Below are positions 38,901 to 48,998 of a DNA stretch of 64,000 bases, piece after piece. A program made the translations under genes and the position numbers. The stretch is taken from positions 312,169,501-312,233,500 of the forward strand of contig NC_092339.1 in NCBI RefSeq assembly GCF_046630445.1, given 5' to 3'. Under the pieces are notes generated by a model. That model did not search any database, had not been told where the DNA came from, and was given only the letters and a program-made list of their open reading frames with translations. This DNA comes from Rutidosis leptorrhynchoides. Taxonomy: Eukaryota; Streptophyta; Magnoliopsida; Asterales; Asteraceae. Each line of letters opens with the position of its first letter. The first letter of the stretch is position 1.

Positions 38901-39708
38901 TTCTTATTAGTTTTTGTGCCTTCAAATTACTAATAAGATGTAGCTTCGTGTTGCCCTTTTCTCCGTACACCATTAAGGGTTTTCCTTTTTCTCGTATAAT
39001 GCGAATTGTATTTTTGTAACAAACGATCTCTGCTTTCACTTCTTTCAACCAGTCCATACCGATTATCACATCAAAACTCCCTAACTCTACTGGTATCAAA
39101 TCAATCTTAAATGTTTCGCTAACCAGTTTAATTTCTCGATTCCGACATATATTATCTGCTAAAATTAATTTACCATTTGCTAATTCGAGTAAAAATTTAC
39201 TATCCAAAGGCGTCAATGGACAACTTAATTTAGCACAAAAATCTCTACTCATATAGCTTCTATCCGCACCCGAATCAAATAAAACGTAAGCAGATTTATT
39301 GTCAATAAGAAACGTACCCGTAACAAGCTCCGGGTCTTCCTGTGCCTCTGCCGCATTAATATTGAAAACTCTTCCGCGGCCTTGTCCATTCGTGTTCTCC
39401 TGGTTCGGGCAATTTCTAATAATGTGGCCCGGTTTTCCACATTTATAACAAACTACATTGGCATAACTTGCTATGACACTAGTTGCTCTGCCATTACTCG
39501 TTCCGACACCATTTGTTCCTTTCGTTCTATTAACCCCTGGTCCGTAGACCTCACACTTCGCCGCACTATGACCATTTCTTTTACACTTGTTGCAAAATTT
39601 GGTGCAGAACCCCGAGTGATACTTTTCACACCTTTGGCATAGCTGCTTCTGATTGTTGTTGTTGTTGCGGTTATTATTGTTGTTGGGATGATTGTTGTAG
39701 TTGCTGTT

Positions 39709-39739
<31 letters not shown>

Positions 39740-40608
39740 GGCCGTTTGTTGTAGTTGCGATTGATGTTGCGATTGTTGGGATAATTGTTGCGATTATTGT
39801 TGTAATTGCTGTTGTTGTTGTATTGGTGATTCTTATCACCGTTTTCCTCCCACTTTCTTTTGACTTGCTTCACATTGGCCTCTTCAGCAGTCTGTTCTTT
39901 AATTCTTTCTTCAATCTGGTTCACTAGTTTGTGAGCCATTCTACATGCCTGTTGTATGGAGGCGGGCTCGTGTGAACTTATATCTTCTTGGATTCTTTCC
40001 GGTAATCCTTTCACAAACGCGTCAATCTTCTCTTCCTCATCTTCGAATGCTCCCGGACACAATAGGCACAATTCTGTGAATCGTCTTTCCTACGTGGTAA
40101 TATCAAACCCTTGGGTTCGTAACCCTCTAAGTTCTGTCTTGAGCTTATTGACCTCGGTTCTGGGACGGTACTTCTCGTTCATCAAGTGCTTGAATGCTGA
40201 CCACGGTAGTGCGTACGCATCGTCTTGTCCCACTTGCTCTAGATAGGTATTCCACCATGTTAACGCAGAACCTGTGAAGGTATGCGTAGCGTACTTCACT
40301 TTGTCTTCTTCAGTACACTTACTTATGGCAAACACCGATTCGACCTTCTCGGTCCACCGTTTCAATCCGATCGGTCCTTCGGTTCCATCAAATTCCAAAG
40401 GTTTGCAGGCAGTGAATTCTTTGTAAGTGCATCCTACACGATTTCCTGTACTGCTAGATCCAAGGTTATTGTTGGTATGTAGCGCAGCCTGTACTGCGGC
40501 TATGTTTGAAGCTAGAAAAGTACGGAATTCCTCTTCATTCATATTCACGGTGTGTCGAGTAGTCAGTACCATTTCCTTCAAAATAGTCAAATGGAACAAG
40601 TTAATCAT
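35989..40608 (-). pseudogene. gag-pol: Tekay-2 gag-pol polyprotein gene, nearly intact (two stops)
   Basis: A single minus-strand frame of about 1540 codons. The likely start is one of the first Met codons of the frame (MVLTTRH or MNEEEFRTFLAS). Order: gag core (FDGTEGPIGLKRWTEKVESVF), a long Asn-rich stretch, [12 protein letters not shown] and [14 protein letters not shown] zinc knuckles, protease ([10 protein letters not shown]), RT ([14 protein letters not shown]), RNase H (DASKQGL, TDHKSL), integrase ([46 protein letters not shown]), and a C-terminal chromodomain-like segment ([19 protein letters not shown]). Stops: TAG at about 40091 in gag and TAG at about 37587 in RNase H. The whole frame otherwise reads through, so the defect is minimal. 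Confidence 0.9.
39656..39830. repeat. GTT/ATT trinucleotide-rich tract coding for Asn in Tekay-2 gag
   Basis: Runs of TTGTTG and TTATTG on the plus strand encode an Asn-rich linker with Arg, Tyr and Pro between the gag core and the zinc knuckles. The antisense Val-rich and other-frame Thr-rich ORFs here are shadows. Confidence 0.9.
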
Positions 40609-40709
40609 ACAGAATATTAAGAGTAGTTAATAGTATTTCGTAGCATAATATGAACTCATTTATAAAAGCTTTTTCTTCATATTAGCGTTTTATAAGTTTA
40701 AACTCGGGT

Positions 40710-40725
40710 AGTACCTACCCGTTAA
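40710..40725 (-). promoter_or_regulatory. Internal copy of the polypurine tract upstream of gag (Tekay-2)
   Basis: TTAACGGGTAGGTACT on the minus strand is an exact 16-base copy of the tract at the 3' LTR. It lies between the F-box ORF and gag, the same place as 6700-6715 in Tekay-1. Confidence 0.65.
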
Positions 40726-40913
40726 GTTCATACTTAGTAGCTAATATACAATTCAACTACTACAATTCTATATGAAAAACTGATTATAATAATATTTCGC
40801 GTTCAAACTTTTACACAATATTTTACAAACTTACAATACCGCTTATTTTACATATAGCATGAAATATAGCACACAATAAATTTGATACAAGATGGTTGTG
40901 AAGATAATTCTAG

Positions 40914-41597
40914 CTAGTACACAAGTCGTTCAGCAAAGGCAATAAAGACACGTAATTCATACGTCCAGAAACAAGTCATGCATTCTGGTTTTACTAGGAT
41001 TACTTCCCATCCTTGGTCTTGTGGAACATAACCGTTATGGCCGTTGATAAGACAGCGTGTTGTAACGTCGTCAAAGGGACGAGGGTTACGTAATGTCCAA
41101 CAGTCCCGTAACAATCTAAAAACCTCATTTCTTACCCCAATTACCGACTCTGTCACTTGTGGGAACGTTTTGTTTAATAGTTGTAGCCCGATGTTCTTGT
41201 TCTCACTTTGGTGAGAGGCGAACATTACTAATCCGTAAGCATAACATGCTTCTTTATGTTGCATGTTAGCCACTTTTTCTAAATCACGAAGTCCAATATT
41301 CGGATATATTGAGTCAAAATAATTTCTTAACCCATTGCGTAAAATAGCATTTGGGTTCCCCGCAATATATGCGTCAAAGTAAACACATCGTAACTTATGG
41401 ATTTCCCAATGTGATATCCCCCATCTTTCGAACGAAAGCCTTTTATAAACCAAGGCATTCTTGGAACGTTCTTCGAATGTCTTACAAACTGGTCTCGCCT
41501 TAAATAGTTGTGCCGAAGAATTCTGACCGACTCTAGACAAGATTTCATCAATCATGTCTCCGGGTAGGTCTCTTAAAATATTGGGTTGTCTATCCAT
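40914..41597 (-). CDS. F-box protein with Sel1-like region encoded by a retrotransposon
   Basis: This intact 227-residue ORF is in the sense direction between the 5' LTR and gag of Tekay-2. Residues 8-52 form an F-box (LRDLPGDMIDEILSRV, then LFKARPVCKTFEERSK and YKRLSFERW). Residues 108-145 resemble a Sel1-like helix pair (HKEACYAYGLVMFA, GLQLLNKTF). A C-terminal C206/C209 pair with FWTYELRVF follows. The layout resembles the plant putative F-box family typified by Arabidopsis At1g67623. F-box proteins bind SKP1 and choose targets for an SCF ubiquitin ligase. There are no introns and no stops, although gag-pol has two. The target is unknown. Capture from a host gene is the likely origin. Confidence 0.8.
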   Translation of the reverse strand: MDRQPNILRDLPGDMIDEILSRVGQNSSAQLFKARPVCKTFEERSKNALVYKRLSFERWGISHWEIHKLRCVYFDAYIAGNPNAILRNGLRNYFDSIYPNIGLRDLEKVANMQHKEACYAYGLVMFASHQSENKNIGLQLLNKTFPQVTESVIGVRNEVFRLLRDCWTLRNPRPFDDVTTRCLINGHNGYVPQDQGWEVILVKPECMTCFWTYELRVFIAFAERLVY

Positions 41598-41734
41598 TTT
41601 GTGTTTTTATACAGTAAAATAGACAAGAGTTAGATTCATAAAAAAAATACTTATTAATACAAGCAATTTTTGCATATATCATAAAGCATAAGCACACTAT
41701 ATTACATATATTACACCACACGAATACAACTATC

Positions 41735-42349
41735 TTATTCCGACTCGCTTGTTTCTTCTTCTTCGGTTTTGGTTCGTTTTGCCAAGTTTCTAGGGATACA
41801 TGATGTTCCCCTAATACGAGCCGTCGTTTTCCACATTGGTTTAGAAAAACCTGGTGGTTTAGAGGTTCCCGGGTCATTGTTACAACTTAAGGACTTCGGG
41901 GGTTGACGATACATATAAAGTTCATCGGGGTTGGAATTAGATTTCTCTATTTTTATGCCCTTTCCCTTATTATTTTCTTTTGCCTTTTTAAATTCAGTTG
42001 GGGTAATTTCTATAACATCATCGGAATTCTCGTCGGAATCCGATTCATCGGAGAATTGGTAATCCTCCCAATATTTTGCTTCCTTGGCGGAAACACCATT
42101 GACCATAATTAACCTTGGTCGGTTGGTTGAGGATTTTCTTTTACTTAACCGTTTTATTATTTCCCCCACCGGTTCTATTTCTTCATCCGGTTCCGATTCT
42201 TCTTCCGGTTCCGATTCTTCTTCCGGTTCCGACTCTTCTTCCGGTTCCTCTTCGGGAACTTGTGAAACAGTCCACGAATCATTCCAATTTACATTTGACT
42301 CTTCATTATTATTAGGTGAGTCAATGGGACTTGTTCTAGAGGTAGACAT
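41735..42349 (-). CDS. Tekay-2 leader ORF: acidic protein related to the Tekay-1 leader ORF
   Basis: Intact, 204 residues. It starts MSTSRTSPIDSPNNNEESN and has an EEESEPEEESEP repeat near residues 35-60. A KRLSKRKSS basic patch and a Ser/Asp/Glu-rich middle (DESDSDENSDD) follow. The end has GTSKP at residues 161-165, KTTAR, LAKRTKTEEE and SESE, matching the end of 6994-7680. No known domain. It lies first after the primer site, followed 137 bases later by the F-box ORF. How both are translated from one RNA is not evident; splicing is a possibility. Confidence 0.7.
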   Translation of the reverse strand: MSTSRTSPIDSPNNNEESNVNWNDSWTVSQVPEEEPEEESEPEEESEPEEESEPDEEIEPVGEIIKRLSKRKSSTNRPRLIMVNGVSAKEAKYWEDYQFSDESDSDENSDDVIEITPTEFKKAKENNKGKGIKIEKSNSNPDELYMYRQPPKSLSCNNDPGTSKPPGFSKPMWKTTARIRGTSCIPRNLAKRTKTEEEETSESE

Positions 42350-42544
42350 CTATCACATAATATCAAACGCGTTAAGAGATTAATATATCACATAATATTC
42401 ACATGTTAAAAATATATAGTTTCCAACAAAATTTGTTAAGCAATCATTTTTCAAGTAAACACGGTCGAAGTCCAGACTCACTAATGCATCCTAACAAACT
42501 CGATAAGACACACTAATGCAAAATTCTGGTTCTCTAAGACCAAC

Positions 42545-42556
42545 GCTCGGATACCA
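42545..42556 (-). promoter_or_regulatory. Tekay-2 primer binding site (initiator tRNA-Met)
   Basis: TGGTATCCGAGC on the minus strand, two bases from the 5' LTR, identical to that of Tekay-1. Confidence 0.85.
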
Positions 42557-42558
42557 AC

Positions 42559-45500
42559 TGAAATGTCCCGTTCTTATTGATTAAAAACGTTCCATATTAA
42601 TTGATTTTGTTGCGAGGTTTTGACCTCTATATGAGACGTTTTTCAAAGACTGCATTCATTTTTAAAACAAACTATAACCTTTATTTCATAGATAAAGGTT
42701 TTAAAAAGCTTTACGTCGATTATCAAATAATGATAATCTAAAATATCCTGTTTACACACGACCATTACATAATGGTTTACAATACAAATATGTTACAACA
42801 AAATAAGTTTCTTGAATGCAGTTTTTACACAATATCATACAAGCATTGACTCCAAATCTCGTCCTTATTTAAGTATGCGACAGCGGAAGCTCTTAATAAT
42901 CACCTGAGAATAAACATGCTTAAAACGTCAACAAAAATGTTGGTGAGTTATAGGTTTAACCTATATATATCAAATCATAATAATAGACCACAAGATTTCA
43001 TATTTCAATACACATCCCATACATAGAGATAAAAATCATTCATATGGTGAACACCTGGTAACCGGCATTAACAAGATGCATATATAAGAATATCCCCATC
43101 ATTCCGGGACACCCTTCGGATATGATATAAATTTCGAAGTACTAAAGCATCCGGTACTTTGGATGGGGTTTATTAGGCCCAATAGATCTATCTTTAGGAT
43201 TCGCGTCAATTAGGGTGTCTGTTCCCTAATTCTTAGATTACCAGACTTAATAAAAAGGGGCATATTCGATTTCGATAATTCAACCATAGAATGTAGTTTC
43301 ACGTACTTGTGTCTATTTTGTAAATCATTTATAAAACCTGCATATATTCTCATCCCAAAAATATTAGATTTTAAAAGTGGGACTATAACTCACTTTCACA
43401 GATTTTTACTTCGTCGGGAAGTAAGACTTGGCCATTGGTTGATTCACGAACCTATAACAATATATACATATATATCAAAGTATGTTCAAAATATATTTAC
43501 AACACTTTTAATATATTTTGATGTTTTAAGTTTATTAAGTCAGCTGTCCTCGTTAGTAACCTACAACTAGTTGTCCACAGTTAGATGTACAGAAATAAAT
43601 CGATAAATATTATCTTGAATCAATCCACGACCCAGTGTATACGTATCTCAGTATTGATCACAACTCAAACTATATATATTTTGGAATCAACCTCAACCCT
43701 GTATAGCTAACTCCAACATTCACATATAGAGTGTCTATGGTTGTTCCGAAATATATATAGATGTGTCGACATGATAGGTCGAAACATTGTATACGTGTCT
43801 ATGGTATCTCAAGATTACATAATATACAATACAAGTTGATTAAGTTATGGTTGGAATAGATTTTTTACCAATTTTCACGTAGCTAAAATGAGAAAAATTA
43901 TCCAATCTTGTTTTACCCATAACCTCTTCATTTTAAATCCGTTTTGAGTGAATCAAATTGCTATGGTTTCATATTGAACTCTATTTTATGAATCTAAACA
44001 GAAAAAGTATAGGTTTATAGTTGGAAAAATAAGTTACAAGTCATTTTTGTAAAGGTAGTCATTTCAGTCGAAAGAACGACGTCTAGATGACCATTTTAGA
44101 AAACATACTTCCACTTTGAGTTTAACCATAATTTTTGGATATAGTTTCATGTTCATAATAAAAATAATTTTCTAAGAATAACAACTTTTAAATCAAAGTT
44201 TATCATAGTTTTTAATTAGCTAACCCAAAACAGCCCGCGGTGTTACTACGACGGCGTAAATCCGGTTTTACGGTGTTTTTCGTGTTTCCAGGTTTAAAAT
44301 CATTAAGTTAGCATATCATATAGATATAGAACATGTGTTTAGTTGATTTTAAAAGTCAAGTTAGAAGGATTAACTTTTGTTTGCGAACAAGTTTAGAATT
44401 AACTAAACTATGTTCTAGTGATTACAAGTTTAAACCTTCGAATAAGATAGCTTTATATGTATGAATCGAATGATGTTATGAACATCATTACTACCTTAAG
44501 TTCCTTGTATAAACCTACTGGAAAAGAGAAAAATGGATCTAGCTTCAACGGATCCTTGGATGGCTCGAAGTTCTTGAAGCAGAATCATGACACGAAAACA
44601 AGTTCAAGTAAGATCATCACTTGAAATAAGATTGTTATAGTTATAGAAATTGAACCAAAGTTTGAATATGATTATTACCTTGTATTAGAATGATAACCTA
44701 CTGTAAGAAACAAAGATTTCTTGAGGTTGGATGATCACCTTACAAGATTGGAAGTGAGCTAGCAAACTTGAAAGTATTCTTGATTTTATGTAACTAGAAT
44801 TTGTAGAATATATGAAGATCACTTAGAACTTGAAGATAGAACTTGAGAGAGATCAATTAGATGAAGAAAATTGAAGAATGAAAGTGTTTGTAGGTGTTTT
44901 TGGTCGTTGGTGTATGGATTAGATATAAAGGATATGTAATTTTGTTTTCATGTAAATAAGTCATGAATGATTACTCATATTTTTGTAATTTTATGAGATA
45001 TTTCATGCTAGTTGCTGAATGATGGTTCCCACATGTGTTAGGTGACTCACATGGGCTGCTAAGAGCTGATCATTGGAGTGTATATACCAATAGTACATAC
45101 ATCTAAAAGCTGTGTATTGTACGAGTACGAATACGGGTGCATACGAGTAGAATTGTTGATGAAACTGAACGAGGATGTAATTGTAAGCATTTTTGTTAAG
45201 TAGAAGTATTTTGATAAGTGTATTGAAGTCTTTCAAAAGTGTATAAATACATATTAAAACACTACATGTATATACATTTTAACTGAGTCGTTAAGTCATC
45301 GTTAGTCGTTACATGTAAGTGTTGTTTTGAAACCTTTAGGTTAACGATCTTGTTAAATGTTATTAACCCAATGTTTATAATATCAAATGAGATTTTAAAT
45401 TATTATATTATCATGATATTATCATGTATGAATATCTCTTAATATGATATATATACATTAAATGTCTTTACAACGATAATCGTTACATATATGTCTCGTT

Positions 45501-45810
45501 TAAAAATCATTAAGTTAGTAGTCTTGTTTTTACATATGTAGTTCATTGTTAATATACTTAATGATATGTTTACTTATCATAGTATCATGTTAACTATATA
45601 TATATCCATATATATGTCATCATATAGTTTTTACAAGTTTTAACGTTCGTGAATCACCGGTCAACTTGGGTGGTCAATTGTCTATATGAAACATATTTCA
45701 ATTAATCAAGTCTTAACAAGTTTGATTGCTTAACATGTTGGAAACATTTAATCATGTAAATATCAATCTCAATTAATATATATAAACATGGAAAAGTTCG
45801 GGTCACTACA
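42559..45810 (-). repeat. Tekay-2 5' LTR (3252 bp)
   Basis: It is the promoter LTR of the minus-strand element and partner of 32666-35953. It contains the inverted-repeat-like ACGGCGTAAATCCGGTTTTA around 44250, also present in the other LTR. No ORF is supported. Confidence 0.95.
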
Positions 45811-46233
45811 GCAATACCCTATGAAGGTAGTCATCCTCAGGTAGAAAGAGGCTCAGATGAGGAGTTGGAGGAAGCGAGTGACATTAGGGATGTCATTCGA
45901 GAGGCTATGACTGATGTCTACCAGCGTGTAGATGAGGTAGACATGACAAACGCGGAGAGATTTCATCGGATGGAGCAGTGGCAAGCCCGAAATGATTACT
46001 AGCATTCCAGGCAACGACAGCATGATAGATGGGACTATCATCAGCGTCAGATTATGAGCCGGCTGTCACCTCAGGATCACTACGTTCTGACCCGACCAGC
46101 TTACTATCCTCAACACCAGCCCGAGATGAGACCACCATATACTCTCTACGACCCTAACCAAGCATACCAGTACACCTATCACCAACAATGGAACCCGGAC
46201 GACGACATGAACTGGAACCCCTATCCAGATTGA

Positions 46234-48347
46234 TTTAGTTCCGGTTGGTAATTTTTATGATTTTTAATTTTTATTATTTCTGTTTATTTATGTTTAAACA
46301 CATTATATTTTGGTACTTTTATTGTAATGTTTAATATTTTTATTATGTTGTACTAATGTTTCATATTTGATTTGAAAGTGGGATTTTTAAGTCCCATTTC
46401 AAATTATCATGCTTATTTATATTTGTATGTATGTATATTGTCAATTGTACAAAACAGGGTAAACATCGCATTTTCAAAGACTGGCATTAAGTTCAGCAAA
46501 AGCTACTAATTTTGACGACAAAACGAAAAACAAATGTGATGTAACAACAAGACGGAATGAACAAATGATGTGCACCATTTATCATTCAGCAAACAAACGC
46601 CAATATGTTTGGAAACTTTGGTAAAATTTAATCATTTTTCTACGCTAAACACCCTCAATAATTTAAATTGTTACTGATTTCTTGCAAATGAGGGCATTGC
46701 AAGATCTTAAGTGTGGGAAGGGGTTAAATTCTTTCGAATTTTAAAAATTTTAACTTATACACTTGGTTACCATTAAAAATACTAGTAACGCAGTAGTTTT
46801 ATTAGAATCTAGTGCTCTCTGATAATAAAGAACAACCCTAGTCTTATATACTGACTACCCAATTCTAGTAACAGATTTTAAAATTTTCAATTAAATGAAC
46901 TCAAAATCATGTTTATACATATTTATGAACGATAAAACTAGGTGCTAACACCGAAATTATTGTTACCTCGGAAAGGACATAAATTGAGAAACAAACCAAA
47001 ATGTTAGAATTCATTTAAAATGAAATAGAGGACAATAAAAAGGAAAATAAAAGTCAAGTGTGGGAAAATTTACCAAGTTATTTAAAACATATATCACATA
47101 TTTTTGTACAAATAACTGAAGATACTTTTGCTTTGGACTAAACTAATCAGTTTCACCCGATTGACTGTAATATATTTGAAAGAAAGATGGAGCTACACGA
47201 TGAATCAATTCCATCATTAAAAGGAAGTAAAGTCTTTCGAAAAAGAAACACACTTCTTGATTTAGGTCAGGAAGTTGTCGTCCAGACCAGCTGTAGGTTG
47301 ACGAAAAATCTAGAAAAGTCATCTCTAAAATCAGCAGGAAATCCATGGACCTCAGCATCAAACAGGGTCACCAAGTGGTCAGACTTATCCTAACCATGAT
47401 AGGATCTGTCTTGTAAAATGGGGAGGACGCCGTGCAAATTAGCTGGATAAGACTAATGAATCAGATCCCCAGAAAGGATAATCTCCTTAAAGATCAAAAA
47501 TCAGCTTTTAAGACTGATATTACTCAATCCTTGAGATTGACCTTAAAGATTGAGAATTACAAACTCATGGAATTCAATGATATCTAAACTCGAGCTTGAA
47601 CGAGAAAATATTTTGATCAAAATTACAAACCGATTTGTTTTCTGAAAACCCATTTTCAATGCGTTCATTACCATTGAACGTAAAATCCTAGGAATTCACC
47701 TAGAATTCATTAGGTCACCTGAACCAAATCGGGTGTCAACCGTAACAACGGTGGTTGCATAGCATGGTAAAAGACAGGACCTTGTGCCAGACCGAAGAAA
47801 ATTATAAGGGTGAGCTTTACTATTGCTCCTACCAAGGATAGTAATTGCATCCGACACGTTATAGACCATAATTAAAAGCATGTCAGGGGACATTGCCTTA
47901 ACAGTTGCTTGTTCAATGCTTTCCTTTACAACCGGACGGTAGTTTACCGAAAGGTAATATACGGAGCAAGTATACTGGACGTGTTGCTTTCCCAATACAA
48001 GGATAGCAAGTGGGTGACACAAAACCGCAAGTTTTGAGCTAAAGTTTTCAAATCTGAAACCCACCAAACCCACAAAAACAATTTGCAAACACCGGTGAAG
48101 GGTTATTCCGGAAAACTTATCTAGGGTAAAAGCTAGATTGTATTTTCAAAAGATCAAATGTTTTCATAAAGATCCAATTTCCTTAAAGGATCTAAAATTT
48201 TATAGTCATGTGGGACTGTAAACCACATCGTTACTACCATTGTTTATACCGCCTTATAGAAATCACTGATGTACAAAGTGTGAATAATAAAGAAGTGATT
48301 CTAGTATTTTTATTTCAAGACTATATTGCTTGAGGACAAGCAATGCT
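46234..48347 (+). other. Athila 3' noncoding region
   Basis: About 2.1 kb between the env-like stop and the 3' LTR. AAGTGTGGG purine-rich motifs occur near 46708, 47054 and 48348, and a CTAGGT...CCGAAATT unit at 46935-46980. The ORFs on either strand here (for example minus 47696-48088) have no family features, and I read the region as noncoding. Confidence 0.6.
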
Positions 48348-48363
48348 CAAGTGTGGGAATATT
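48348..48363 (+). promoter_or_regulatory. Athila polypurine tract
   Basis: CAAGTGTGGGAATATT lies immediately before the 3' LTR. Related AAGTGTGGGG tracts occur inside the element (28850, 29156, 46708, 47054). Confidence 0.65.
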
Positions 48364-48966
48364 TGATAATGCTAAAAACGAACATATATTTCATAGCATT
48401 ATTCCTCAAGAAAGACAAGCTTTTAGTTGCAATTGTTCTATTTACAAGTGATATTCGTTTAAATAATAAAAGGTGAAGACAAAAGACATATTCGACAAAT
48501 TGAAGACGCAAACGACCAAAAAGCTCAAAAGTACAAAATACAATCAAAGTGGTTCAAATTATTGGTGAGAAACGCCTCAAAATTACAAGAGTACAAGACG
48601 CGAAACGCAAAATACAAGATATTAAATTGTACGCAAGGACGTTCGAAAATCCGGAACCTGGACCAAAGTCAACTCTCAATGCTCGACGCAACGGACTAAA
48701 AATTACAAGTCAACTATGCACATAAATATAATATAATATTTAAATAATTCTTATAATTATTTATATATTATATTTATTTATAAAAACCGTCGGCATACAA
48801 AGAAACAAAAATATGTGAGCTGCTACCTACCCCCATGCGATCGCATGGCCTGGAGGCACAAAAGCCATGCGATCGCATGGCACACCTTTTCAGCCCACAT
48901 GCCTATAAATTTCGCGGTTTTGATCGATGTTAAACACATCTTTTTCTTCTTTCTCTCATACGTAAG

Positions 48967-48998
<32 letters not shown>

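Larger units (their letters stand above)
32666..45810 (-). mobile_element. Tekay-2: Ty3/gypsy retrotransposon carrying an F-box gene (level 4 of the nest)
   Basis: LTRs of 3288 and 3252 bp are at 32666-35953 and 42559-45810, with ends TGAAATGTCCC...CACTACA and a perfect TSD GCAAT (32661-32665 and 45811-45815). Order on the minus strand: primer site, acidic leader ORF, F-box ORF, internal purine tract, gag-pol, purine tract. Gag-pol has only two stops and the LTRs look nearly the same, so this is the youngest and best preserved member of the nest. Confidence 0.95.
30899..46233 (+). pseudogene. Athila ORF1/env-like gene, probably two exons, split by Tekay-2
   Basis: Exon 1 is proposed at 30899-30928 (MKLFRSLSRK), followed by GT. 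The acceptor TTTTGCAG ends at 31568, and the frame continues RTDTGGSSSSSRRP, then the Athila ORF1-type core at 31743-32363 (FTDWEHLFTIRRPVYKEW, FILGGRMYRMSILDMARAL, GGTHTYLHINRAELRII). The frame runs on to 32665, where Tekay-2 interrupts it at TSD GCAAT, and resumes exactly in frame at 45811. It ends at TGA 46231-46233 after a Tyr/Gln/Pro-rich tail. Stops inside: TAA 31668-31670, TAG 32361-32363, TGA 32430-32432, TAG 46000-46002. The family sits in the envelope position of Athila elements. Its function is unknown. Confidence 0.75.

Noticed and set aside
39688-39927. Plus-strand Val-rich ORF and the Thr-rich ORF on the other frame
   Set aside because: Shadows of the Asn-coding trinucleotide tract in Tekay-2 gag.
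47696-48088. 130-residue minus-strand ORF in the Athila 3' region
   Set aside because: Antisense to the element, with no domain or composition suggesting a protein.
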